64,000 nt of DNA from Teredinibacter turnerae (lineage in GTDB: Bacteria; Pseudomonadota; Gammaproteobacteria; Pseudomonadales; Cellvibrionaceae). Below the pieces are notes generated by a model that had not been told where the DNA came from, ran no database searches, and saw only the letters and a program-made list of their open reading frames with translations. The position numbers and the translations under genes are program-made. Below, in pieces: positions 53,682-62,929 of the stretch. Positions within the stretch are counted from its first letter, which is position 1, and the number at the start of each line of letters is the position of its first letter. The stretch spans positions 1,612,001 to 1,676,000 of the forward strand of contig NZ_CP149817.1 of NCBI RefSeq assembly GCF_037935975.1, in the 5' to 3' direction.

Positions 53682-55295
53682 GTGTCAAATCAATCTCCAG
53701 CGATAAAGGGTGTAGACGTTCAGGACCAAGATGGTGGTTTGCGCCCTTCTAAACGAAAAGCCAGCCTTCAAACCTTTCTTGTGATCGTGGTTTTCCTCTC
53801 GATTGCGACCCCCGCAGTGATTACGGGCGGCCTTCTTATACGAGAGAACTATCAGCGAACCATCGCCCAGGATAGCCAGGCAGCGGCCGGCAGTTACGCC
53901 GATTTACTGCAGGCAGGTATGACGATGCCGCTATGGAATGTGGCTCCCTCCCTCGGAGAACCCTTGCTGGACACCGTAAAAATTGATCCCTCAGTGCTGA
54001 GTGTGATTGTGCAAGGTGCCGATGGCGAAACATTTTTACTCTATGAAAAAGAAAACCTGGAACCACGCGAAGAAAGTATCGAGATGGTTCGCCAAATATC
54101 TTTCGAGGGCGAAAAACTGGGCTCTGTCGCGTTGCGTTACAGTCTAAAGTCGGCCCGCCAGCGGGCGGCTGCAGATTCACAACTTCTGCTCACTATTATT
54201 ATTTTTCAGCTGATCTTTTCGCTGGGCGTTGTGAGTTATTTTTTGCGACAGCGGGTGATAAAACCTCTGGTCGCGCTGGAGCGCGCTGCGGTTGGAATCG
54301 CCGGCGGCGACTTGAAAACAGCGATTCCGCAGCTTCAAGCGGACGAGTTCGGTGGTCTGTCCCGGCAATTGGAGATTATGCGCGGTTCTCTCGAGCAATC
54401 CTTTACCACGTTGGAAGACCGAGTCAACGAGCGCACTGCGGAGCTGGTAGAGCTGAATGGTGAGTTGCAAGGTACGCTGGATAAATTACAGCAGGCGCAA
54501 GGTAACCTTGTCCAGTCGGAAAAACTCGCTGCGCTTGGAGCCCTGGTAGCGGGTGTGGCTCACGAGCTTAACACCCCTCTGGGTAATGGGCTGACGGTAG
54601 CATCGTCGCTTTATGATGCCACTCGAAATTTTACCCGGGAAATGCAGGCCGGGATTACCCGTGCAGCACTCGACCAGTATATCGCCGACATGGAAGAGGG
54701 GACTCACCTGGTGGTAGCCAGTCTCGAGCGTGCCTCGGAGTTAGTCAGTGGCTTTAAGCAGGTGGCCGTAGATAGAACCAGTGCGCAGCAGAGAGAATTT
54801 AATCTCGCGGAAATGCTCAACGAAACCCGTATGACACTGTCGCCTATGTTCAAGCACACGCCCTATCAAGTGCGTATTGATGTGCCGGAACGGGTGGTAC
54901 TAAACAGTTTTCCTGGACCATTGGGGCAAGTAGTAACCAATTTATTGAACAACGCGTTAATCCATGGTTTTGATGGCCGCGATCAGGGTGAAATCTGGAT
55001 TAGTGCTGAACAGGTTAATATCCTCGCTGAGCCCGGGGTTAGGATAGTTATAAGTGACGACGGTAATGGCATTCCTCCAGAGAATCTTGGCCGTATTTTT
55101 GATCCTTTCTTCACAACTAAATTAGGTGAGGGAGGGAATGGTCTGGGTATGCATATTGTCCACAATATTGTTACCGGAGTTTTGGGGGGAACTATTCAAG
55201 TGAACTCCGCATTAGGCGAGGGCACCGAGTTTCTACTGACGATTCCCCTACTAGCGCCCGTGTCGCCCATTGAAGAAGAAGGTAAAGGTGATTAG
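53682..55295 (+). CDS. Sensor histidine kinase (HAMP-HisKA-HATPase)
   Basis: The 537-residue membrane kinase has two membrane helices (about 28-50 and 168-188) flanking a periplasmic sensor, a HAMP segment (about 190-245), a coiled coil, the H-box with H294 (GVAHELNTPLGNG) and an ATPase domain with NNALIHG and GNGIPPENLGRIFDPFFTTK. This HELNTPLG pattern is typical of kinases paired with complex regulators. Start GTG at 53682. The next gene begins four bases after its stop. Confidence 0.93.
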   Translation: MSNQSPAIKGVDVQDQDGGLRPSKRKASLQTFLVIVVFLSIATPAVITGGLLIRENYQRTIAQDSQAAAGSYADLLQAGMTMPLWNVAPSLGEPLLDTVKIDPSVLSVIVQGADGETFLLYEKENLEPREESIEMVRQISFEGEKLGSVALRYSLKSARQRAAADSQLLLTIIIFQLIFSLGVVSYFLRQRVIKPLVALERAAVGIAGGDLKTAIPQLQADEFGGLSRQLEIMRGSLEQSFTTLEDRVNERTAELVELNGELQGTLDKLQQAQGNLVQSEKLAALGALVAGVAHELNTPLGNGLTVASSLYDATRNFTREMQAGITRAALDQYIADMEEGTHLVVASLERASELVSGFKQVAVDRTSAQQREFNLAEMLNETRMTLSPMFKHTPYQVRIDVPERVVLNSFPGPLGQVVTNLLNNALIHGFDGRDQGEIWISAEQVNILAEPGVRIVISDDGNGIPPENLGRIFDPFFTTKLGEGGNGLGMHIVHNIVTGVLGGTIQVNSALGEGTEFLLTIPLLAPVSPIEEEGKGD

Positions 55296-55299
55296 CCGT

Positions 55300-57534
55300 A
55301 TGGCAGACGATAGGAAAGACGAAGAACTGATGCAGTTTTTAGACGAGGCTCCTGCCAGCAAAGCCGCGTTATATACACCTGGCGGCAACAGTGTCTGGCG
55401 AATTTTGATTACAGATGATGAAAAAGATGTGCATACCGCCACGACGTTTGCGCTGCGCAATACGCGTATATTAGGGCGACCCATTGAATTTTTGCATGCA
55501 AATTCTGCTCGTGAAACGATCGAGATTTTAAAATCGCAGAAGGATATTGCAGTAATCATGTTAGACGTGGTGATGGAGACGCCCAATGCGGGGCTAGACC
55601 TGGTTGCTGTTATTCGTGAAGAACTCAAAGTAACCGATTCACGAATTATTTTGCGCACTGGCCAACCAAATCAGGCGCCTGAAATCGAAGTTATTCGCGA
55701 CTATGATATCAATGATTACAAGCTAAAATCTGAGCTGACCCAGAGCAAACTCTATGCAGCACTCACCACGGCGGTGCGTTCATACAAACAAATCCGAATG
55801 ATCGAGGCTGGTAAAAAGGGTTTGGATCTGATTGTTCGCTCGAGTGCGGAGCTGATGAGTAAAAACGGGCTGAACGCGTTTGCCCAGGGTGTGATTGTGC
55901 ACTTGTCCGGTCTGCTCAGTGTCCCACCCGAAGGCCTGATTTGTGTGCGCCGAACGGATTTTCGGAACGATGGGCAGCCTGAGATTATTGCCGCAGCGGG
56001 ACAGTATTGCGCTCTTATTGATAAACCGCTATCGGACCTTAGCGAAGAGACTCCGCGATCGCTTATTACCCGCTGTCTGGATTCAAAGCAAAACGTTTTT
56101 GATGTAAGCGGTTTGGCACTATATCTTGGTAGCAGTGCACGCGGAGATATGAGCTGTTTTGTTTCCAGCGACACACAGGTAGACGAAGTCGATCAAGCGT
56201 TACTCGAACTGTTTTGTACCAATATTTCGATCAGCGCTGACAATCTGGCACTTGTGGAGCAACTGCGCAATTACGCGTATGTCGACGAACAAGTTGGGCT
56301 GCCTAACCGAAATGCTTTAATTCAGGCAATTGATGAAGAAATTGCGCAGGGTCGACGCGATCAGTCTGTTCTCGCACTTGTGAATATCGACAATTTTGCC
56401 GAGATGAATGCTTCACTCAGCCAGCGATATGGCGACCAGTTATTAAAAGCGGTCGGCGACCACCTGCGGTCAAGTTTCTCAGCACCCAGTATCGTTGCGC
56501 GTATCGGCGGAGATACCTTCGCGATTTTTGGCCACGAATTTGTCGTGACGACTGAATCGGTAGCTGCAGCATTTAACACCGCTTTCACTGTAGAAGGCGA
56601 TGCACAACTTATTTCTGTGACCTCGGGCTGTGTACCTTTACGCGAAGCTGAGGGGAATGCAATTAGCGTTATCAAAGATGCGAATATCGTCCTTAAAGCG
56701 GCAAAAATATCCAATCGCGGCGGTGTATTGCAGTTCGACCGTTACTCCCTGGAGCAGGCGAAGGGTCGTTTGGACCTGTTGAAAAATCTTCGCGTAGCAT
56801 TCGACCAAGAGCAGCTCTTTTTGATGTATCAACCTAAAATTGATATCCAAACGGGCAATACCATTGGCGTTGAGGCGCTGGTTCGCTGGCCCCTCCCCAA
56901 TGGCGACCTGGTATCCCCCGGTGTGTTTATTCCGTTGGCGGAACAATCCGGGTTGATAATTCGGTTGGGCGAGTGGATTCTGCGCACGGCATTAACCGAG
57001 TTGCGCAACTTGAATGAGAATGGTTGGCCTGGGTTGGAAATGGGTGTGAACCTGTCGGTTGCGCAGCTTCAGCATCCCGCGTTGATGGACATGCTGAAGA
57101 CGGTATTGTCCGATACCGGCGTCGATCCCAGTTCCGTGGATCTCGAAATCACGGAGAGTATTGCCATGCGCGATATGGCGCATAAAAGCCAGCTTATAAG
57201 CGAGATAAAAGCGTTGGGTTTCAAGGTGTCGGTGGACGATTTCGGAACAGGTTTCTCTTCCTTGAATTACTTGCAAAAGATGCCGGTTGACTGCTTGAAA
57301 ATAGACCAGACTTTTGTACATGCGGTGAATGAGGGGAATGGCCGGGATATCGTCGAGCTGATTGTCACCCTCGGGCGCAAGCTAAATATGCGTGTTATCG
57401 CCGAAGGCGTGGAGACTGAAGCGCAGGCAAATACCGTCTCTGAACTTGGCTGCGATGAGGTACAAGGTTATTTCTTCGCACACCCGCTGACCCGCGAGCA
57501 ACTGCACGATTGGTTGGCGAAGCGCAGCCACTAA
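55300..57534 (+). CDS. Response regulator with DUF3369, degenerate GGDEF and EAL domains
   Basis: The 744-residue protein combines a receiver (about 32-155, phosphoacceptor D89), a DUF3369 domain (about 175-325), a GGDEF domain with the altered motif G403-G-D-T-F407 and an EAL phosphodiesterase domain (about 490-740) with E525-A-L and DDFGTGFSSL and ITESIA. The glutamate of GGDEF is lost, so cyclase activity is doubtful, while the EAL residues look complete: a probable cyclic di-GMP phosphodiesterase controlled by the kinase upstream. An earlier GTG at 55288 is possible. Confidence 0.93.
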   Translation: MADDRKDEELMQFLDEAPASKAALYTPGGNSVWRILITDDEKDVHTATTFALRNTRILGRPIEFLHANSARETIEILKSQKDIAVIMLDVVMETPNAGLDLVAVIREELKVTDSRIILRTGQPNQAPEIEVIRDYDINDYKLKSELTQSKLYAALTTAVRSYKQIRMIEAGKKGLDLIVRSSAELMSKNGLNAFAQGVIVHLSGLLSVPPEGLICVRRTDFRNDGQPEIIAAAGQYCALIDKPLSDLSEETPRSLITRCLDSKQNVFDVSGLALYLGSSARGDMSCFVSSDTQVDEVDQALLELFCTNISISADNLALVEQLRNYAYVDEQVGLPNRNALIQAIDEEIAQGRRDQSVLALVNIDNFAEMNASLSQRYGDQLLKAVGDHLRSSFSAPSIVARIGGDTFAIFGHEFVVTTESVAAAFNTAFTVEGDAQLISVTSGCVPLREAEGNAISVIKDANIVLKAAKISNRGGVLQFDRYSLEQAKGRLDLLKNLRVAFDQEQLFLMYQPKIDIQTGNTIGVEALVRWPLPNGDLVSPGVFIPLAEQSGLIIRLGEWILRTALTELRNLNENGWPGLEMGVNLSVAQLQHPALMDMLKTVLSDTGVDPSSVDLEITESIAMRDMAHKSQLISEIKALGFKVSVDDFGTGFSSLNYLQKMPVDCLKIDQTFVHAVNEGNGRDIVELIVTLGRKLNMRVIAEGVETEAQANTVSELGCDEVQGYFFAHPLTREQLHDWLAKRSH

Positions 57535-57615
57535 GTTTTTTTAAGACTAAGTTTACGACTAATTTTACGTGACTGGGCTCGCAGGGTGCCCGTTGAAACT
57601 TGCCGGTCAAGCGAA

Positions 57616-58482
57616 TTAATCCAAGTCAAGCCAGCAAAAAGAAACCTTTTGCCCAGGCCGGCGTTGCGTCAGCCGGCTGCAAGCGCTCGCTGCCACACAG
57701 CCGATTTTTGGGTAACCGCCAATCGTCTGCCTGTCGTTGAGTAACACAATGGGTTGACCATCCGGCGGTATCTGTACCGCGCCGAGCGCAATACCCTCCG
57801 ACTCGATGCCTGCGGCTGGCCAATGGACTGCTGGTCCCTGCAAGCGATACCCCATGCGATTACTTTGTGGGCTGATAGTGTAGTACCCGTCGACCAGGGC
57901 TTGGCGCTGATCCTCTGGAAACCGAAGGAATTGGTAGCTGGGGCGTACGGGTAAGCACAACGCCGAATCATCGTCGGGAATTTGAGTCCAGGGCGTCATT
58001 GTATTGAGTTTAAGCTGTTTTAGCGCTGAAAAATGGATGTATTCTCCGGGCGCAAGAGGTTCTGCGCTGCCGTTGTCATTAACTCGCTGACAGCTGTCGA
58101 ACAGCGTATTGACATTCCATATTCCACCCACGCCTAAATAGCTTCGCACGCCAGATTGCGCGTATCCCAGCTGCAGTGTATCTCCGGGTTTAACCGAAAA
58201 ACTGCTCCAGTTGTGCACAGGTTTGCCATTGAGTTTTGCGTTATGCTCAGCGCCACAGAGTGCCGCGTGCCCCTCAAAACGGAACTCGGCTGCGAATGGC
58301 CCTGCGGCGATTTCCAGCGCTGGGGTGTTGGTCGGATTGCCGAGTAGCCGATTGCACCACTCGTAGCTGTGGATATCGGCCGCGCCACCGGCCGCCAGAC
58401 CAAAATGCTGGCAGCGCCGTCGCCCGCGATCCACTAATAAGGTATAGGGGCCGGGTTTGATTATTCGCAGCGCGTCATTCAC
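57616..58482 (-). CDS. pxpC: 5-oxoprolinase subunit C (biotin-dependent carboxyltransferase family)
   Basis: The 288-residue subunit of the PxpABC 5-oxoprolinase (urea amidolyase-like carboxyltransferase family) matches the KipA/DUR1,2 fold (KPGPYTLLVDRGRRRCQHFGLAAGGAADIHSY start, SNRMGYRLQGP motif). The enzyme opens 5-oxoproline to glutamate with ATP. GTG at 58482 is preceded by GGAGG eight bases upstream; a longer frame would overlap pxpB by 41 bases. It is the last gene of pxpA-B-C. Confidence 0.92.
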   Translation of the reverse strand: MNDALRIIKPGPYTLLVDRGRRRCQHFGLAAGGAADIHSYEWCNRLLGNPTNTPALEIAAGPFAAEFRFEGHAALCGAEHNAKLNGKPVHNWSSFSVKPGDTLQLGYAQSGVRSYLGVGGIWNVNTLFDSCQRVNDNGSAEPLAPGEYIHFSALKQLKLNTMTPWTQIPDDDSALCLPVRPSYQFLRFPEDQRQALVDGYYTISPQSNRMGYRLQGPAVHWPAAGIESEGIALGAVQIPPDGQPIVLLNDRQTIGGYPKIGCVAASACSRLTQRRPGQKVSFCWLDLD

Positions 58483-59170
58483 AGCGTCGACCTCCGAGCG
58501 CCGCATAATCTGCACCGGTTATTGCGCGAAATTTTACTTGATCTCCCACCGCGAAGCGGTTGGGGCTTTCTCCGGGCTTCAGGTCGGTAAACGGAAAAAC
58601 CAGTGGTACAGGAACGCGACCGAGTAAATGCCAACCGCCTGGCGATGCTTGCGGGTAAACACCACTGTACTCCTCTGCGATAGCCAGGCTGCCCTGGGGT
58701 ACGCGCGCTCGCGGGGTGATTTGACGAGGTAACCGAAGCGACTTATGCAAGCCGCTCAAATAAGCGAACCCGGGTAAAAAGCCAACTGCGACGACGGTGT
58801 AAACAGGCCCAGAGTGCAGCTCGATTATTTCGTTCACTGAAAGCCCGGTTTGTTGGGCGACAGGGTACAGGTCTTCACCATCGTAAAGCACGGGGACTTC
58901 GTGTAAGCGCGACACAGTATCGGGTGTTTCATCCGCATGGTCGAGAAAATGAGAAATTGCCGCATTCAGTGCCTGTAAGCGGCAATGTTGTGGCGAGTCG
59001 AATTGCAGCAACAGCGAGCGGTTAGCGGGTACATAGTCTGTGAGCTGATCGGCGAAGGTGCGGTCTAAATGGGCTGCCAGGCGCTGAATAACACCGGTTG
59101 CGGTGATTGGATCTGGGCTGGTGATATACACAATGGCACTGTTCGCAGCGATAGGTTCGAGTTTATACAC
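58475..59170 (-). CDS. pxpB: 5-oxoprolinase subunit B
   Basis: This 231-residue KipI-like subunit has the EVPVLYDGEDLYPVAQQTGLSVNEIIELHSG core and GFLPGFAYLSGL and PRARVPQGSLAIAEEYSGVYP motifs of the family. It works with PxpA and PxpC in 5-oxoproline hydrolysis. The start is GTG at 59170, eight bases inside the pxpA end. Confidence 0.93.
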   Translation of the reverse strand: MYKLEPIAANSAIVYITSPDPITATGVIQRLAAHLDRTFADQLTDYVPANRSLLLQFDSPQHCRLQALNAAISHFLDHADETPDTVSRLHEVPVLYDGEDLYPVAQQTGLSVNEIIELHSGPVYTVVAVGFLPGFAYLSGLHKSLRLPRQITPRARVPQGSLAIAEEYSGVYPQASPGGWHLLGRVPVPLVFPFTDLKPGESPNRFAVGDQVKFRAITGADYAALGGRRCE

Positions 59171-59906
59171 GCGGCCCCTCGCTATGGGTGTCCAGATAAT
59201 GGTGTAGTTGTTTCACGGCGGTGAGGGCGTTCTGGGTATCGCTGTGAACGCACAGCGTATCGACCTCGATCTGGAGCCAGTTGCCGTTGGTTGCACGCAC
59301 CCGTCCGTTTTCGGTCAGCTCACGCGCCTGTTTAACGATAATGCCAATGTCTGTGTGCACGGCGCCCGGTTTGGAGCGCGCTTCCAGGCGGCCACTGGGA
59401 GAATAAGCTCGATCAGCGAAGCCTTCAAACCATAAGGTTTGACCCAACTGCGCCGCGATGTGCAAGTGTTCCTGATTGGAGGGCATCGCCTGGATGAGTA
59501 CTGGTATGCCCGGGCAGTGGCTGGCAAGAATGTTCATTACGCGGGCGAACAGATGCAGATCGCACATCATGTCGTTGTACAAGGCTCCGTGCGGCTTGAT
59601 ATACGCCATGGTGGTCGCAGTTTCGTGGCAGAGATTCTGGAATAGCGTCAACTGCGACAACAGAGTGTCCGTTAATGCAGACTCGCTAAGCGCAAGCGAT
59701 CGGCGGCCCATAGTGTCGCGGTCGGGGTAGCCCGGGTGGGCTCCGCAGGTAACAGCGTGGGCTTTGGCAAGTTCAAGGCTCTTCTTGAGGCGCTGAGGGT
59801 CTCCTGCGTGCGCGCCGCAGGCAATGTTCGCCATTTGCAAAAAGGGCATGACCTGCGCATCTAGCGCGTCCAGTCCTTCGCCCAGATCACAGTTCAGTTT
59901 TACCAT
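59163..59906 (-). CDS. pxpA: 5-oxoprolinase subunit A (LamB/YcsF family)
   Basis: The product (247 residues from ATG at 59906) has the family start MVKLNCDLGEGLD, then IACGAHAGDP and CGAHPGYPDRDTMGRRSL, YIKPHGALYNDM and a long TIM-barrel-like body. I prefer 59906 because the family begins with the LNCDLGEG strand; ATG at 59918 would add four residues. First gene of the pxpA-B-C set, which recycles 5-oxoproline. Confidence 0.94.
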   Translation of the reverse strand: MVKLNCDLGEGLDALDAQVMPFLQMANIACGAHAGDPQRLKKSLELAKAHAVTCGAHPGYPDRDTMGRRSLALSESALTDTLLSQLTLFQNLCHETATTMAYIKPHGALYNDMMCDLHLFARVMNILASHCPGIPVLIQAMPSNQEHLHIAAQLGQTLWFEGFADRAYSPSGRLEARSKPGAVHTDIGIIVKQARELTENGRVRATNGNWLQIEVDTLCVHSDTQNALTAVKQLHHYLDTHSEGPRV

Positions 59907-59935
59907 CTCCCTCTCCATTGGCGATTGTATGTGGT

Positions 59936-60373
59936 TCAGCTTTCGAGCAGGAAAGTCACCGGCCCATCGTTGAGCAGGCGTACTTTCATATCTGCACCGA
60001 AGCGGCCAGTTTCAACCTTCGGATGCTGGACCTTCAGAGCAGCGACAAACTCATCGAACAGTGAACGAGCAAGGTCTGGTGGTGCTGAGGACGAAAAGCT
60101 AGGTCGCAAACCCTTGCGGGTATCCGCCGCCAGGGTGAATTGTGAGATAACCAGCAAGCCACCACCGGTATCGGTCAGGCTCAGGTTCATTTTGCCTTCG
60201 CTGTCAGGGAATATCCGGTATTTCAGTAGTTTTTGTACCATGCGGCCCAGTGTTTCGCGATTGTCCTGTTTCTCCACACCGACCAGCGCGAGGATACCGG
60301 CATCGATTTGCCCGATGGTAACTGAATCCACGTCAACGGCAGCATGGGTGACTCGTTGAATTAAAACTTTCAT
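59936..60373 (-). CDS. dtd: D-aminoacyl-tRNA deacylase
   Basis: Dtd removes D-amino acids (and glycine mischarged on tRNA-Ala) from tRNA. The 145-residue protein has the MKVLIQRVTHAAVDVD start, the LVISQFTLAADTRKG motif with the SQxxL site and a FGADMKVRLLNDGPVTF end with the cross-subunit NxGP motif. It is 30 bases upstream of pxpA on the same strand. Confidence 0.96.
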   Translation of the reverse strand: MKVLIQRVTHAAVDVDSVTIGQIDAGILALVGVEKQDNRETLGRMVQKLLKYRIFPDSEGKMNLSLTDTGGGLLVISQFTLAADTRKGLRPSFSSSAPPDLARSLFDEFVAALKVQHPKVETGRFGADMKVRLLNDGPVTFLLES

Positions 60374-60448
60374 GCGAATGCTGAAATTGAGAAATTAGGC
60401 TGAAGCGACAAATTGTAGAGAGGCTGGGGGAGCAATACCAGAGAAGAG

Positions 60449-60482
60449 ATAAAAAAGCCGGAGCTCGACTGAACTCCGGCAA
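60449..60482 (-). terminator. Leftward intrinsic terminator with no known gene upstream
   Basis: Read leftward, GCCGGAG / CTCCGGC (60457-60480 with an unpaired loop) is followed by six T (60451-60456). A second hairpin (60485-60499) lies just before it. Because the protein gene to its right runs the other way, it should terminate an unannotated leftward transcript or serve as a read-through block for the transcript of dtd. Confidence 0.8.
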
Positions 60483-60509
60483 CACCTCTCTAACAGAGGG
60501 CGTGACTAC

Positions 60510-60653
60510 TTACGAATCTAACGAATCATTGATGCGAAAGCCGTTGCGAAGTTCATACTGGGCCTTCCGATGGCGCGTACCACGCTTTAGGTAGACGTGG
60601 CTGGTATCCCTCCTGGATAACGCAGGCGTATTTTGACCTGAGCGCGCACGCAT
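60510..60653 (-). CDS. Possible small basic protein (47 codons) or small RNA gene
   Basis: A leftward frame of 47 codons begins at ATG 60653 and stops at 60510, 28 bases before the orphan terminator. The product is basic and rich in Arg, with a cluster TSHVYLKRGTRHRKAQYELRNG. No ribosome site precedes the ATG, and the -10-like TACACT (60655-60660) would start RNA inside the start codon, so a non-coding RNA of about 200 bases ending at 60450 is equally possible. I do not recognise a family. The 380-base gap between dtd and the MipA gene otherwise holds nothing clear. Confidence 0.3.
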   Translation of the reverse strand: MRARSGQNTPALSRRDTSHVYLKRGTRHRKAQYELRNGFRINDSLDS

Positions 60654-60754
60654 TAGTGTAAAAAATTGTAAATCGGTGCGGCTTGTGCCTGCCTGCTTGC
60701 TGACATTCTCGCGATTAACAACTGCGGTTAGTTAAGTGCCTGAGTTACAATTCG

Positions 60755-61804
60755 TTGCATTACCCATCCGATGCTGTCGTTAAAATGCGCAGTTGTTTTG
60801 ATAATCACCTTATTTATATCCGGGGATTTTGTTCGTTGCCTAGATCAACCTTCTTTGAATGTCCGCGCCGCTTCCTGTCGTGGTTTTTTCTTTGCGTTCG
60901 GAGTGTTATAGCGCTCTTACTTGTGGTGTTAAGTGCAAGTGGTTACGCACAGGAACCGGCGCCTGGCGCAGATGATGATTATTGCACCGACTCAGATCCG
61001 GGGTGTGTGCCGCTCGGAGAATGGATGATTACGCTAGGTGCTGGTATTGGCTTGCGTACCAACCCGATTATTAACAGCGAAGATATCCCCTTATTTATTG
61101 TTCCCGAAGTCCGCTACTACGGTGAGCGATTCTTCTTCGATACCGATACTGCCGGTTTAACGCTGATGTACCGGCAGAGCCATATGTTAAATGCGGTGGC
61201 CACGATCGGTTTCGATCAAATCTATTTTAAAACCCGAAGTATTGGCAATTATTTTTTCGAAACCGGGGCTTTTGGCAGTTCTGGCAATAACGCGTTTGCC
61301 GACACCGCGTCGGAAGATGAAGGAACCGCGCCCCAGCAAACCGTCGACCTCGATGAATTACACAGTCGCGAAACGGCGGGTTTAGCGGGGCTGGAGTACG
61401 CTTACTACAACCAATATTGGGATCTCCGTTTACAGTTACTGCAGGACGTAACCGGAATTCACGAAGGGCAGGAAATCCGTGCAGGGCTGGCACATTTGTT
61501 CTCGCTGGCGGGAGAACATTTTGAAGCCGCAGCAGGGTTTTCGTGGCAGAGTGAAAAGCTTTTACAGTATTACTACGGCATTAATCCCGGCGAATTAGAA
61601 CCCCGTTACGATTACCTTATTTACAAAGCCAACGATGGAGTCTCGCCCTTTTTTCGGCTCGACTGGCGGCGTCCGATTTCTAATCGCTGGTCGTGGCAGG
61701 CGACTTTTCACTATCGCTGGTTGTCGCGGGAAATCAGCAACAGTCCACTGGTAGACGAAACGTCGGTAGTCACTTTCCACCTGGGAGGAGTCTACCATTT
61801 TTAG
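60755..61804 (+). CDS. MipA/OmpV family outer-membrane protein (second copy)
   Basis: The frame encodes up to 349 residues; a signal peptide ends near SASGYAQ (about 60-67), so the true start is probably later than 60755, for example TTG at 60836 with GGGGA nine bases upstream. The mature part has MipA/OmpV features (WMITLGAGIGLRTNPI, EVRYYGERFFFDTDTAGLTLM, C-terminal VTFHLGGVYHF beta strand). It is followed two bases later by a DUF3019 gene and a two-component system, an order also known in other gammaproteobacteria, and is likely the outer-membrane target of that system. Confidence 0.82.
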   Translation: MHYPSDAVVKMRSCFDNHLIYIRGFCSLPRSTFFECPRRFLSWFFLCVRSVIALLLVVLSASGYAQEPAPGADDDYCTDSDPGCVPLGEWMITLGAGIGLRTNPIINSEDIPLFIVPEVRYYGERFFFDTDTAGLTLMYRQSHMLNAVATIGFDQIYFKTRSIGNYFFETGAFGSSGNNAFADTASEDEGTAPQQTVDLDELHSRETAGLAGLEYAYYNQYWDLRLQLLQDVTGIHEGQEIRAGLAHLFSLAGEHFEAAAGFSWQSEKLLQYYYGINPGELEPRYDYLIYKANDGVSPFFRLDWRRPISNRWSWQATFHYRWLSREISNSPLVDETSVVTFHLGGVYHF

Positions 61805-61805
61805 A

Positions 61806-62228
61806 GTGGTTCCCAAGAGGCGAGGGCAACGGAGTGCGCTGATCTTTCTGGCCTGCTTGTGTTGCCTGCACAGTACTCTGTCGCTATCGCAGATACTCGA
61901 TTCGGTCACTGAGCTTAGTGTGGCGCCGCGCCTGTGCCTGCTTTCTGAGAAATCACCGGAATGCCACGAGCAGGTGCGTGTGTCCTGGGAATCGGCCGAT
62001 GCGCGCTCGGTTTGCCTTTTTCAGTCCGGGCGCGAAGTGCCTATCGCCTGTTGGGAGCAAACCACCAACGGCGGCGTTACCCTGCAACTTGCAGCCGCAG
62101 ACACCATAACATTTGAGCTGCGGGACTTCGCCGATACATCGATAAATCTGGCGACGGCGGAATTTAAGGTTATGCACGACAAGAAAAAATACCGCCGGAG
62201 CCGGCGCAATCCATGGAGCTTTTTCTGA
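61806..62228 (+). CDS. DUF3019 exported protein
   Basis: The 140-residue protein has a signal peptide (about 8-29) and a mature part of DUF3019 type (LSVAPRLCLLSEKSPECHEQVRVSWES and CLFQSGREVPIACW, with four Cys that could make disulfides). Its GTG start is one base after the MipA gene. DUF3019 proteins are found with MipA/OmpV genes and two-component systems; their function is unknown. Confidence 0.85.
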   Translation: MVPKRRGQRSALIFLACLCCLHSTLSLSQILDSVTELSVAPRLCLLSEKSPECHEQVRVSWESADARSVCLFQSGREVPIACWEQTTNGGVTLQLAAADTITFELRDFADTSINLATAEFKVMHDKKKYRRSRRNPWSFF

Positions 62229-62917
62229 TGAGTTTAGTATTACTGGCGGAAGATGACCGCAGACTGGCCGAGCTGGTGAAAGACTACCTCGAAAGCCACG
62301 GTTTTCAAGTGGTGGTGGAAGAGGTCGGGCATACCGTACCTCGCGCGGTGCAGTCCCTCGACCCTGATATTGTAATTTTGGATGTGATGCTGCCGGGCAA
62401 AGACGGATTGACCATTTGCAAGGAGATTCGGCCGCGGTATAACGGTCCTATTCTGATGTTAACTGCACGGGATTCCGATGCGGATCAGGTATCCGGCCTG
62501 GAGTATGGTGCGGACGATTATGTTATCAAACCTGCGGAGCCGCGCGTGCTTCTGGCTCGTATTCGTGCGCTTTTACGCCGTTATCAGCAGGGCGAAGATA
62601 AGGAACAGTCCGAATTACATTTTGGCGATTTAAGTATTTTCGTCTCGTCTCGAGAAGTGAAACTGGGCGGGGAAATTATTTCGTTGTCCAGTCACGAGTT
62701 CGACATGCTGGTGACCTTTGCCAAGCAGCCGGGCAAAGTATTAAGCCGGGAATATTTGTTTAACGTGATTTACGGCCGCCCTTACGATGGCATGGACCGA
62801 ACCATTGATGTGCGTATTTCCCAGTTACGCAAAAAGCTCGGCGACCACTCAGATGATCCAAACCGCATTAAAACTGTGTGGGGGCGAGGGTATTTGTTTG
62901 TTGCTGAAGCCTGGTAG
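62228..62917 (+). CDS. OmpR/PhoB-type response regulator
   Basis: The 229-residue regulator has a receiver (about 1-118; acidic EDD at 8-10, phosphoacceptor in VILDVMLPGKDG near 50, KPAEPR conserved Lys) and a winged-helix DNA-binding domain (about 130-229, GREYLFNVIYGRPYDGMDRTIDVRISQLRKKLGD). ATG at 62228 overlaps the DUF3019 stop (TGATG), and GGAG is nine bases upstream. The kinase gene follows by 12 bases. Confidence 0.95.
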   Translation: MSLVLLAEDDRRLAELVKDYLESHGFQVVVEEVGHTVPRAVQSLDPDIVILDVMLPGKDGLTICKEIRPRYNGPILMLTARDSDADQVSGLEYGADDYVIKPAEPRVLLARIRALLRRYQQGEDKEQSELHFGDLSIFVSSREVKLGGEIISLSSHEFDMLVTFAKQPGKVLSREYLFNVIYGRPYDGMDRTIDVRISQLRKKLGDHSDDPNRIKTVWGRGYLFVAEAW

Positions 62918-62929
62918 CTTGCGCTTGTT

